Below are positions 17,739-26,027 of a DNA stretch of 64,000 bases, in pieces. The position numbers and the translations under genes are program-made. The notes below the pieces were generated by a model, which was not told the DNA's origin, did not search any database, and was given only the letters and a program-made list of their open reading frames with translations. Each line of letters starts with the position of its first letter. The first letter of the stretch is position 1. The stretch is from Palleronia pontilimi (GTDB taxonomy: Bacteria > Pseudomonadota > Alphaproteobacteria > Rhodobacterales > Rhodobacteraceae): contig NZ_JAEKPD010000014.1 in NCBI RefSeq assembly GCF_016412875.1, forward strand, positions 85,734 through 149,733. The letters are read 5' to 3'.

Positions 17739-18635
17739 CTATCGATGGACTCTCGCTGAGGATGGAAAGACCAATGGCTCGCTTTCGGGACGTGTCGCGA
17801 GCATTTCCAGGAGGCTTTCGTCGTTCGGCGCGCCCTCGACCTCGTCTGTCCAGACCCTGAAAAGCCGCAGATCGTAGGGGCCGAAAGACGTGATCATGGC
17901 AACGTCGGACGCATCCGCGCCCCGCACCATCGGCAACCGACCGATCCGCCTGGTATTGTAGCGGGCGTCGAAAACGAACCAACGTCCGCCCAGATAGACC
18001 TCGAACCAAGCGCAGAAATCTCCGGGACCGGAATCCGGGACGCCGATATCGCCCAGATACCCGCTGGCATAGCGGCTGGGGATGTTCATCGCCCGGCATA
18101 GGGATATTGCAAGATGGGCGAAGTCGCGGCAAACGCCGGTCTTTTCGCGGTTAACCTCCGATGCGGTCTTGCTGGAGCGGGCGAACTTGTAACCGAAGCT
18201 GATCTCGGAATGCACGAAATCGCAGATCGCCTGGACACGCGGCCAGCCCGGCGGCGTGGAGCCGAACGTCGCCCAGGCCATATCGGACAGGTTGTCGCTG
18301 TCGCAATAGCGGCTGGCCATCAGATGCGTCAGATGCGCGTCGGCAACGGCGTCGATCGCGTGCTGCTCGGCATCCGGCACCAGAGGGTCCGGCGCGCCAT
18401 CGACTTCGGCCACGCAATCGGACCAGAGCCGAAGTGATCCCTTCGGCGCCACGAGCCGGGTGATACGATTGCCATATCCGTCAAGGAATTCGCGGGTCGG
18501 GATCATCGGCTCGGTGCGCACCCGGTCCTCGCCCACCAGCCGGGCGTCCAGTGTGCTGTGGGCCGAAAGCGCCAGTATCATCGGCACATCGGCGCCGCTT
18601 TCGATCTCGATCTCGAAGCCGAAACGTATGAACAC
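17739..18635 (-). CDS. transglutaminase-like family protein
   Basis: A 298-residue protein with a transglutaminase/cysteine-protease-like core. The catalytic Cys is in EKTGVCRDFAHLAISLCRAM and the His/Asp part in FCAWFEVYLGGRWFVFDARY (the residue before the conserved W-F-E-V is Ala, so the catalytic His position is unclear). The N-terminal beta domain is also typical. It lacks a signal peptide and is probably cytoplasmic. It diverges from a second transglutaminase-like gene 102 bp away. The substrate of this family in bacteria is mostly unknown. Confidence 0.87.
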   Translation of the reverse strand: MFIRFGFEIEIESGADVPMILALSAHSTLDARLVGEDRVRTEPMIPTREFLDGYGNRITRLVAPKGSLRLWSDCVAEVDGAPDPLVPDAEQHAIDAVADAHLTHLMASRYCDSDNLSDMAWATFGSTPPGWPRVQAICDFVHSEISFGYKFARSSKTASEVNREKTGVCRDFAHLAISLCRAMNIPSRYASGYLGDIGVPDSGPGDFCAWFEVYLGGRWFVFDARYNTRRIGRLPMVRGADASDVAMITSFGPYDLRLFRVWTDEVEGAPNDESLLEMLATRPESEPLVFPSSARVHR

Positions 18636-18737
18636 GACATTCTATCCTGTTGGGTTTGGAACCGACGCTGCCCGATCGGGCTTCTCATCATGCCGGTACA
18701 CCACCCAAAGCTCCGGCAGGCAGGAATTGTTCCCCCC

Positions 18738-19619
18738 ATGCCCGACCTCCTGCGTATCGTCCACCGAACCGAGTATCGCTACGACCGCGTGGTCCAGTTC
18801 GGTCCGCACCGCCTGATGCTCCGCCCGCGGGATGCCCATGACCTGTGGGTCGAGGACGCCTCGCTTTCAATCTATCCTCCGGCGCAGCTTCGCTGGAAGT
18901 TCGATCCGTTCGGAAATTCGGTCGCAAGCGCCAGCTTCACCGATCCGGCGGACCGTCTGAGCGTGACAAGCACTTTGCTGCTGCGCCGCTATTCGACCGA
19001 GAACCGCCGTGGCGGTCTGGGATCTTCGACGGCGCCTTTTCCATTCGAATACAGCGCCGACGAGAAGGTCGATCTTCGGCCGTTCCGGCGCATGCACGAC
19101 CCCGAGGACGAGACCATAATCTCCGGCTGGATCGACCGGGTCTTTCCCGGACGTCCCGCCACCGCGCTGGCATTTCTCAGCGATCTCGCCACAGCGATTC
19201 ACGGCGCCATCAGCTATTCTCGGCGCGATGAGATGGGAACCCAGACCGCGGCCGAGACGATCCGCACGGGCCGCGGGACGTGTCGCGACTTCGCCTTTCT
19301 CTTCATGGAAACGGCGCGAAGCTTCGGTTTCGCCGCGCGGTTCGTCACTGGATACCTTCACGATGCCAGGGCCGAAAGCAGGGGCATGGTCGGGGGCGGC
19401 GCCACCCATGCCTGGGCCGATGTCTACGTTCCCGACGAAGGCTGGATCGAGTTCGACCCGACCAACCGGATCGTGGGCGGCGCTCCGCTGATCAGGGTCG
19501 CCACGACGCGAACCCCACGCCAGGCCTCGCCCATATCCGGCAGCTTCGTCGGCAGGGGCGCCGCGCTCCGCGGGCTCGATGTCGTCGTCGACGTGACCAG
19601 TGAGCATGTCCGCGACTAA
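18738..19619 (+). CDS. transglutaminase family protein (second copy type)
   Basis: A 293-residue protein with an N-terminal bacterial transglutaminase domain (LLRIVHRTEYRYDRVVQFGPHRLMLRPR begins it in part) and the core with Cys in GRGTCRDFAFLFMETAR, His in THAWADVYVPDEGW and Asp in EFDPTNRI, a complete Cys-His-Asp triad. It is only distantly like the gene at 17739. The start at 18738 fits the family N-terminus; an upstream ATG at 18690 is possible. Such proteins often sit beside circularly permuted ATP-grasp and alpha-E genes, which are absent here. Confidence 0.88.
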   Translation: MPDLLRIVHRTEYRYDRVVQFGPHRLMLRPRDAHDLWVEDASLSIYPPAQLRWKFDPFGNSVASASFTDPADRLSVTSTLLLRRYSTENRRGGLGSSTAPFPFEYSADEKVDLRPFRRMHDPEDETIISGWIDRVFPGRPATALAFLSDLATAIHGAISYSRRDEMGTQTAAETIRTGRGTCRDFAFLFMETARSFGFAARFVTGYLHDARAESRGMVGGGATHAWADVYVPDEGWIEFDPTNRIVGGAPLIRVATTRTPRQASPISGSFVGRGAALRGLDVVVDVTSEHVRD

Positions 19620-19790
19620 GACCGCTTCTGGCGCCCGTGTCGTGGCAACGCCGATCACACCCTTTCGTGGCGGAACGCACAGCGCCCGGTTCCCGGCGAC
19701 GGCGTCGAGGCGGTCAGGCGCAAACAGGGCGACCCCCTTCTCTCCAACTCGCGGGTTACCCAGCAGAACAATCCGTGATGGAAGCAAATC

Positions 19791-20109
19791 ATGATCGACA
19801 GCCCGATCGCCACCCTGGTTGCCGAGGCTATCGACATCATCGGCAAGACCCAGAAGGAAATCGCCGAGGACGCGGGCTTTCCCCGGCCCAACGTCATCTC
19901 GATGCTGCGCTCGGGCGAGATGCGCCCCCCCCATTGAGCGCGCGCCCGCGCTGGCATACGCTCTTGGTATCGACGAGAAGCACATGATCGCGACCGCCAC
20001 CGCGGAATACATGCCAGAGACCTGGACAAAAGCCGCTCGCGCCTCTCTGCCCGTGCCCGAACTCCAGACCGGCATCGAGTGCCCAGCGCCCGTTTTCCAG
20101 CAGTATTAG
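19791..20109 (+). pseudogene. small XRE-like regulator split by a C8 run
   Basis: The first frame reads MIDSPIATLVAEAIDIIGKT through GFPRPNVISMLRSGEMRPP and stops in TGA at the C8 run (19925-19932). With seven C the frame continues as IERAPALAYALGIDEKHMI to CPAPVFQQY, ending at 20109, for a protein of about 105 residues. It is the better-preserved relative of the relic at 11855. The break is a one-base homopolymer change, which could be phase variation, decay or a sequencing error. Confidence 0.75.
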
Positions 20110-20567
20110 GCGCTCTGCACGTCATAGCGCTCAACCTACTCGGAAATACTGACGCAGTTGCTAGCTCGACTCTTGGCTGCGCAAAGACTTTCCGTGCAAT
20201 CGTCGCCGACGCCGCTGGGCAGGCAAGAAGCTTGTTTATTGCGGCTTGGTGGGATGCGCTTACTGCCCTTGCGGACCTTTGCCAATTAGCCATCGCTGCG
20301 GCGCAGCGTCCTTGTCACGAACACTTGTTCAACCGGCAGCACGCGCACCCAGCCCGGTGTCCGCAGCGCGGAACCTTCCCGCCGTTCACATTCTTCGCGC
20401 GGGTGGCCGGTATCTGCCGTTCGCTGTCGTGGCGCGCTTCCTACACGTCAGCTCCTCGCTCCTCGCGGCAGACGCGACTGGCACTCGGGCCAGGCAGAAA
20501 CGCGACAGTTAAAATCATCCCTTCGCTCGCTTGACGCGCCTTAAGGGCCTAGAGCATTTGATGCTTC
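20110..20567. other. intergenic stretch without a recognisable gene
   Basis: About 460 bp. Short plus-strand frames (20079-20534) exist, but no start signal or recognisable protein goes with them. Nothing else was seen. Confidence 0.5.
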
Positions 20568-21014
20568 CTACGGCGCGTCGTTCCAGGTTTCCACCAAAAT
20601 GCGCCAAGTGCCGTCATCTTCCTTACGGTAGATCAGGACATAGTTACCGGAACCGGTGCCCATGGCATCCCCCTTGGGAAAATCGATGGTATTATCGCCC
20701 ACGACATATCCAAGATTGCCGTCATGCCCGATCTCCGTGGCATCAAGCTGGATATTCTCAAGGCCTGCATCGAAATCACCTTGCAAGGCCGCTTCAATGG
20801 CGTCACGACCTACCGTCCGGCTTCCATCCGGAGGTAAACGCATTGCGTCTTCGGTATAGAGATCGGCCAACCCGGCGGCGTCACCCGCGTTGAAGAGTTC
20901 TTGCCATTTATCTTCTGCTTCGCGCAGTTGGTCTTCTACCGACTGTGCGGTCACCGCGTTCCCAGCCGTTACAAGAGCGGCGGCTGCCAGCAGCATTACT
21001 ATAGTATTTCTCAT
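20568..21014 (-). CDS. exported SnoaL/DUF4440-like protein
   Basis: A 148-residue protein with a signal peptide (MRNTIVMLLAAAALVTAGNA, cleavage near VTAQS) and one NTF2-like cone domain: WQELFNAGDAAGLADLYTED, then GRDAIEAALQGDFD and the final WRILVETWNDAP. Members are small ligand-binding or steroid-isomerase-like proteins, and many have no known reaction. It stands alone between the regulator relic and the beta-helix gene. Confidence 0.85.
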   Translation of the reverse strand: MRNTIVMLLAAAALVTAGNAVTAQSVEDQLREAEDKWQELFNAGDAAGLADLYTEDAMRLPPDGSRTVGRDAIEAALQGDFDAGLENIQLDATEIGHDGNLGYVVGDNTIDFPKGDAMGTGSGNYVLIYRKEDDGTWRILVETWNDAP

Positions 21015-21249
21015 CGAACCTCCTATCCATTTGATTTTATTATCTTATTGGATTTCCCCCGACTGCAATATCGTCAGAGGCGGCGCTTGAAAAATATCTT
21101 CGATGTCCACGGTATCGCTGTTCTGCATTTCGATCAACGCTCTTGAAATTAAGCTGTTCTCAGGCGCGTGTTTCCAATCTGTGCGCGATTTCCAACCGTA
21201 TAGAACGGCTGGCGCGGTCGTGGCGGTTTTCAGCGCAGCTGTCGCACAT

Positions 21250-23169
21250 CTAGCGTGGGCCGCTGCAAGCCACCCCTACGGAGCCGTAGCGCAGAGCTTG
21301 GATCGCGCGCTTGACAGGCGCCGGAAGATCGCACGAAACCTCCTGACCCGCCTGTGCGGCGCGCAGCGCAGCCACCTCGCCCGGTAGCCCGTCGATCGCA
21401 GCCGCGTCTGCCGTCACGATCGCGAGACATGCATCAAGACCCGCCGCGTCCGGGTCTTCCTGGCCCAGACGCGAAGCGAGCCGCTCCAGTTCGGTCCAGA
21501 GCGCCGCAGTGCCATCGCCGCCCGACTCCCGCTGGAAGCGCAGACGCGACTTCTCGCTTCGGCACAGATAGCGCTCATCGGTCTCGGCAAGGTTGGCTGC
21601 AACATCGGGCGGCAGCTCGGCGGGCCACCAGTCTCTCAGACAGTGCATGCAGCCTGGCCCGTCGAGGAAACGCGCCAGTGCTTCGGGGTCCGAGAGCCCT
21701 TTCTCTGACAGAATCCGCGCCGTCGGCGACAGCGTATCCGGCTTGCCTCGAAACTCGATCGGGAGAGACGTCGTCAAGCGATATCCGTCCTCGATAGGCA
21801 CAAGCCATGTGGACGGGCCGGAAGCCCAGACATGGTTGTCCGCAAGGTCGTGAGGAACCTCTGTTCCGTGCAGCAAGACGATGGCATTGCGCTCCTGGAA
21901 GATGCGATTGCCGTGACAAGATCCAATACAGGATGGTACCCGCACCCCGCCGCCCACCTGCAGACCTAGCTTAGCATTTCCCCAAAGCTCGTTTGCCTTC
22001 ATTTCGGCAACATTTGAGCTTTCGATACTAATGCCTACCTCAGCGTTCCCGTGGAAGCGGTTGCCGCGCAGCTTGGCCTCCGAGGGCGCGTCGGGGCTGT
22101 CGAGGACGCGCAGGAGCAAGATACCCGAGCGCTGGTTCTCCCAGCATTCGTTATCCGCGATCTCCGAGGCGTGGGCGGAGATAAGGACGAGACCGGCCCC
22201 GGCGTTCCCGTGGCAGCGGTTGCCGCGCCGCTTGGCCTCCGAGGGCGCGTCGGGGCTGTCGTGGCCGCGCGCGAGCACGATACCCGAGCGCTGGTTGTCC
22301 CAGCATTCGTTCTCCGCGATCTCCGAGGCGTGGGAGGAGATAAGGACGAGACCGGCCCCGGCGTTACCGTGGCAGCGGTTGCCGCGCAGCTTGGCCTCCG
22401 AGGGCGCGTCGGGGCTGTCGTGGCCGCGCTCGAGCACGATACCCGAGTTCTGGTTGTCCCAGCCTTCGTTCTCCGCGATCTCCGAGGCGTGGGAGGAGAT
22501 AAGGACGAGACCGGCCCCGGCGTTACCGTGGCAGCGGTTGCCGCGCAGCTTGGCCTCCGAGGGCGCGTCGGGGCTGTCAAGATCGCGCCGGAGCATGATA
22601 CCCGAGCGCTGGTTCTCCCAGCATTCGTTTTCCGCGATCTTCGATGCGTGAGAGGAGGCAAGACCGATACCGGCCTGGGCGTTGCCGTGGCAGCGATTGC
22701 CCCCGATCAGGTCTGCTCGGGAGTGCAGCAAGTATAGCCCCGTTCCCTGCCCACCTTCGGTCACGCTGTTCGATATGCGCGTGCCCTCACCTCTGCGCAA
22801 GCAGATGCCGTGCGCCGACTGTGCGCCAGAAATGGAGACATTCGTAATCCGCCCGTGGGCGACATCGTCGAACCAGAGGACGCCCCACTCAACCATTGCT
22901 GTCTCGCCTGCGGCAAAGGGCGGGTCGTCCGGCTCACGGCGAAGCAGCACGCCGTTTGCGACGACCTCTACGGCCACGCCCTCGACCGCCACGTTGGCCA
23001 CCCCTCGCGCTTCGATCGCGGGCCCTGAACCGCCGTGGACAAGGCGTGCGTCAGTTCCCGCTAACGTCACTCCAGTCCGGAGCCTGAGCGTTTCGCTTCC
23101 CGTATAGACGCCCGGTGTCAATCGAACCGTGTCGCCGGGCGCCGCACGCTCCAACGCCGCAGCGATACT
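21250..23169 (-). CDS. right-handed beta-helix repeat protein, 5'-truncated by an IS end
   Basis: About 640 residues of a parallel beta-helix protein (NosD/pectate-lyase-like fold). The visible N-terminus SSIAAALERAAPGDTVRLTP is the usual start of such a domain but lacks an ATG and any export signal; the IS3 end begins at 23170, so the true 5' end is lost. Residues about 155-385 contain near-identical 53-residue units with GNRCHGNAGAGLVLISSHAS and ECWDNQRSGIVLARGHD. A C-terminal domain with several cysteines (CMHCLRDWWPAEL) follows. Such proteins bind or cleave polysaccharide, or act at the cell surface. Expression in the present form is doubtful. Confidence 0.8.
   Translation of the reverse strand, partial: SIAAALERAAPGDTVRLTPGVYTGSETLRLRTGVTLAGTDARLVHGGSGPAIEARGVANVAVEGVAVEVVANGVLLRREPDDPPFAAGETAMVEWGVLWFDDVAHGRITNVSISGAQSAHGICLRRGEGTRISNSVTEGGQGTGLYLLHSRADLIGGNRCHGNAQAGIGLASSHASKIAENECWENQRSGIMLRRDLDSPDAPSEAKLRGNRCHGNAGAGLVLISSHASEIAENEGWDNQNSGIVLERGHDSPDAPSEAKLRGNRCHGNAGAGLVLISSHASEIAENECWDNQRSGIVLARGHDSPDAPSEAKRRGNRCHGNAGAGLVLISAHASEIADNECWENQRSGILLLRVLDSPDAPSEAKLRGNRFHGNAEVGISIESSNVAEMKANELWGNAKLGLQVGGGVRVPSCIGSCHGNRIFQERNAIVLLHGTEVPHDLADNHVWASGPSTWLVPIEDGYRLTTSLPIEFRGKPDTLSPTARILSEKGLSDPEALARFLDGPGCMHCLRDWWPAELPPDVAANLAETDERYLCRSEKSRLRFQRESGGDGTAALWTELERLASRLGQEDPDAAGLDACLAIVTADAAAIDGLPGEVAALRAAQAGQEVSCDLPAPVKRAIQALRYGSVGVACSGPR
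22040..22690. repeat. 159-bp tandem repeat inside the beta-helix gene
   Basis: The string GCCGCGC followed by CTTGGCCTCCGAGGGCGC recurs with starts near 22063, 22222, 22381 and 22540, an exact 159-bp period (53 codons). Four clear units plus degenerate edges are present. Each unit codes for about two beta-helix coils. High nucleotide identity between units suggests recent expansion and possible length variation. Confidence 0.9.
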
Positions 23170-23340
23170 TGACCTTCCCCCGCGGTTACGTGCGCTTGTG
23201 GTTCACGAGGAGACCTTCCCGACGCAGCATCGCGTGCAGGCGCAGATAGCCATAGCGACGGTTCTCCGACGCCAGCTCCTTCATGCGTTTAATTGCGGCC
23301 TCGTCGTCTTTCGGCAGTGGTCGGTATTGCTGCACCGCTG
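23170..23340 (-). mobile_element. IS3-family remnant: terminus plus internal orfB fragment
   Basis: The terminus TGACCTTCCCCCGCGGTTA (23170-23188) is joined directly to about 50 codons of orfB reading left (YRPLPKDDEAAIKRMKELAS, ENRRYGYLRLHAMLRREG, NHKRT then stop). The 5' part of the transposase and the catalytic DDE part are missing, so the copy is internally deleted. The same 19-bp terminus occurs at 63961. The remnant truncates the gene on each side. Confidence 0.8.
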
Positions 23341-24353
23341 TCGATGAGGCTATAAGTGTGCTGTAGTCCGGCACTTCGTTTCTTTTGTTGCCGTTCATCA
23401 AAGAACTGGTAACCACACGTTAAAATGCGAACACGGTCGCGCAGGTCCTCGAAATTGCCATCGGACAGGTACTGCAAAAACGACTTCACAATTCGTGTCT
23501 TGTTTTTCTTCACTTTTGATGCAGCAATATCTAGTTCCACAACTCTAAAACATGGTTTCTTTTTGTTGGTTTGATAGATGGTAAACCTGAACCCGAGGTA
23601 GTCGAAGCTGTGTTCTGCGGAAGGGTTGTTTGCCTTAGCCCCTCCAAACACAAAGACCTTTGACTTCGTGAAGTTGAGCCGAAGGCCATTTGGCAGCGCC
23701 CTCTCGATCTGCTTTTTCAGTGCCCTTGCACTATCAAGCTCTGGCAAAATCAAAATAATATCATCGACGTAGCGGGCGAAATAATGGGCTTGCAAGGTTT
23801 CTCGCATATTGCGGTCAAAATCTTGCATGTAGAATTCGCTCAGTTCTGCGCTAATTGCCAAGCCAGGAGGAAGACCCGAAACGGAATTACTTTTGCATTG
23901 GTGAATAAACGAGCCAAGAACAGCACGTGTGCTAGGAGCAGTAACCAATCTTCTTTTGAGTTGGCCAATTAGGACATCTTGATCGATAGATGGGTAAAAA
24001 TTCTTTATGTCCATCTTTGCAATAGTAAACGGGATGCCTTCTTCGCAGAACAACTTTAATCGACGGACGATTTCCATTCGGCTGCTTTGCTTGGCTCCTG
24101 TGATTCTTCTAATGTTTTGCGCCGCTTTCCTAAGTACCAAATCGGACGCTAGATTATTGACTTGATATATTCTCCGACCAGCCAAATCATTCGGCGTCAA
24201 CGGTAGAGAAGGAAAGCCATTTCTTGCTGTGTGGGCTGCACTAGCGATAACAGCAGCTTTGTATGGGTCGCCCATAAGCGCTGGTTGTTTTAAGAAATCG
24301 TTTTTCGTCAGGTGCCGAGCAAGCGATGCAGTGCTAAAAGTGGGATCATGCAT
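23289..24353 (-). CDS. reverse transcriptase, possibly DRT3a-type, C-terminus altered by IS
   Basis: A 354-residue RNA-directed DNA polymerase. The catalytic motif is YVDD in HYFARYVDDIILILPE; other RT blocks are TIAKMDIKNFYPSIDQDVL, GLPPGLAISAELSEFYM and FDYLGFRFTIYQ. No maturase or integrase domain is seen, so it is not a group II intron protein. The N-terminus (PTFSTASLARHLTKNDFLKQ) reminds me of antiviral class DRT3a enzymes; that subclass call is from memory and unverified. The last 12 or so residues come from the IS3 remnant, so the native end is lost, and no second RT gene follows. The gene is visibly more AT-rich than its surroundings. Confidence 0.8.
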   Translation of the reverse strand: MHDPTFSTASLARHLTKNDFLKQPALMGDPYKAAVIASAAHTARNGFPSLPLTPNDLAGRRIYQVNNLASDLVLRKAAQNIRRITGAKQSSRMEIVRRLKLFCEEGIPFTIAKMDIKNFYPSIDQDVLIGQLKRRLVTAPSTRAVLGSFIHQCKSNSVSGLPPGLAISAELSEFYMQDFDRNMRETLQAHYFARYVDDIILILPELDSARALKKQIERALPNGLRLNFTKSKVFVFGGAKANNPSAEHSFDYLGFRFTIYQTNKKKPCFRVVELDIAASKVKKNKTRIVKSFLQYLSDGNFEDLRDRVRILTCGYQFFDERQQKKRSAGLQHTYSLIDSGAAIPTTAERRRGRN

Positions 24354-24710
24354 ACGTGGAACCTACGAGTATCAATTTCTTGAATTCGCCTTAGAATAGA
24401 ACGAACACCACAGACACACCAGCGTTCAGCTAGGTGCATAATTGATATGCAGTTCATATCATCGCATTTGACACCCATACGGCACCCAAGCGGGATATGG
24501 CAGTCACAGCCATCGCTGAAACAACAGAAATTATCCAAATAAATCAAATAGCTAAATGGTGCCCGGGGGCGGCATAGCATTCCAGTCTCAGCAGGCCCCA
24601 TGTAATGCCATATCTGTCTGTAAAACATGGATTTTCCTGATCCAATGCTCTCAGGGAAACTTGCGCCGTCGCAACAAATCCTATACGTCTTGGGGGATAA
24701 TCTGGGGGAT
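24354..24710. other. RT upstream region and island left end
   Basis: About 360 bp between the divergent RT and integrase genes. It holds the left att repeat (24555-24572) and AT-rich sequence upstream of the RT. Defence RTs of several classes use a non-coding RNA next to the gene; I cannot fold the region reliably, so an ncRNA here is only a possibility. Confidence 0.5.
24555..24572. repeat. attachment-site repeat, left end (tRNA-Phe 3' end copy)
   Basis: AATGGTGCCCGGGGGCGG, identical over 18 bp to 47841-47858, where it forms the 3' end of the tRNA-Phe gene. It lies 139 bp upstream of the integrase start, the expected place for the att site of a tRNA-targeting integrative element. Confidence 0.88.
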
Positions 24711-25865
24711 ATGTCCTTGGGGAACCTAACAGCTCTCTTCATCAAATCCGCGCCGCCGGGCAAGCACGAGGATGGCGATGGCCTGCGACTGATCAAGCGC
24801 GAGGATGGCGGCGGTCAATGGGTCTTCCGCTACACGCTTTACGGACGCAGACGGGAGATGGGTCTCGGCGGCCTGAAGGCCCTCTCCCTGAAGGACGCCC
24901 GGGACGTCGCCTCGGGGTACCGGACCTTGGTCGCCAAAGGTAAAGACCCCATCGAACATCGGCGCAGACAACGCCAGGACGCCATGCGCAGTCGGCATCT
25001 CCTCAAGGATGTCGCGCTGGACGCTTTCGAGAGCCGCAAGGCCGATCTCAAGGGGGACGGGACTGCGGGGCGATGGTATAGCCCGTTGGAGCATCATGTG
25101 CTTCCGAAACTCGGGCAAATGCCCGTCGCTGAGATTACCCAAAGCGATGTCCGGGACGCCCTTATGCCGATCTGGCATTTGAAGGCTGCAACAGCGACGA
25201 AGGCCGCCAATCGCCTCAGGATCGTCCTGGACCATGCAGCCGCCTTGGGACTCGATGTCGACCTGCAGGCGGTTGCCAAGGCGAAGCAGCTCTTGGGGCG
25301 GCAACGGCACCAGGTGACGTCGATCCCGAGCATGCCATGGGTGGATGTGCCCGCGTTCTACGCCTCGCTCGAGGACCCGACGATCACGCATCTGGCGCTG
25401 CGACTGCTTATACTCACAGGGCTTCGCTCGCGGCCCGTGCGCTTCGCCCGGCTGGACGAGATCGAAGGGGATATCTGGACCGTACCCGCGAACAACATGA
25501 AGGCGCGGGTTGGCGCTGCGGAAGATTTCCGTGTCCCCCTGAGCAAGGAGGCGCAACGGGTCATCAATCTCGCCCGCCCTTACGAGCGCGATGGCTATCT
25601 GTTTCCATCAGTCCGCAAGGGAGTCATCAGTGACGCAACCATGGCGCGGCTGATGGAGCGCCGAGGGCTTGAGGCCCGTCCGCATGGCTTCAGGTCCAGT
25701 CTGCGGACATGGCTTGCCGAAGAGACAGACGCCCCGCATGAGGTGGCAGAAATGGTCTTGGCGCACCTGTCCGACAGCAAGGTCGTCCGGACCTATCGCC
25801 AGACCGACTTCCTGGATCAGCGACGGCCTTTGATGGACCGCTGGGCAAAGTACTGTACGGGGTAA
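24711..25865 (+). CDS. int: tyrosine-type site-specific integrase
   Basis: A 384-residue phage/island integrase of the P4-like class with an N-terminal arm-binding domain (DUF4102: GDGLRLIKREDGGGQWVFRY, MGLGGLKALSLKDARD). The catalytic domain shows Arg in ILTGLRSRPVRFARL, HGFRSSLRTW (HxxR), the LAHLSD histidine and the nucleophile Tyr in VVRTYRQTDFLDQRR. The ATG at 24711 has GGGGGAT before it and fits the family; the frame is open upstream. It would catalyse integration and excision between the att repeats at 24555 and 47841. Confidence 0.93.
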   Translation: MSLGNLTALFIKSAPPGKHEDGDGLRLIKREDGGGQWVFRYTLYGRRREMGLGGLKALSLKDARDVASGYRTLVAKGKDPIEHRRRQRQDAMRSRHLLKDVALDAFESRKADLKGDGTAGRWYSPLEHHVLPKLGQMPVAEITQSDVRDALMPIWHLKAATATKAANRLRIVLDHAAALGLDVDLQAVAKAKQLLGRQRHQVTSIPSMPWVDVPAFYASLEDPTITHLALRLLILTGLRSRPVRFARLDEIEGDIWTVPANNMKARVGAAEDFRVPLSKEAQRVINLARPYERDGYLFPSVRKGVISDATMARLMERRGLEARPHGFRSSLRTWLAEETDAPHEVAEMVLAHLSDSKVVRTYRQTDFLDQRRPLMDRWAKYCTG

Positions 25866-26027
25866 TGCCACCGAAGTCGGCGCGAGCCGCTGACCTCTAA
25901 AGCACTACTAGCTCGAAGGCACTTCTCCTTCCCGGTCCGAATCAAACCCCCTCTTCCCCTTTTCGGCCCAGACCTCACGCGCATGATCTGAGGTACTCCC
26001 CGATCATTGGACAGGATCTGGCGTAAA

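Noticed and set aside
22040..22690. Regular repeats considered as a CRISPR array
   Set aside because: The units are 159 bp, contiguous, in frame and coding; there are no short repeats with unique spacers.
22031..22737. Long plus-strand frames across the tandem repeat region
   Set aside because: They mirror the repeats of the beta-helix gene on the other strand; the proteins are repetitive only because the DNA is.
23289..24353. Group II intron maturase
   Set aside because: No maturase X or HNH domain follows and no intron-like domain V/VI sequence was seen nearby.
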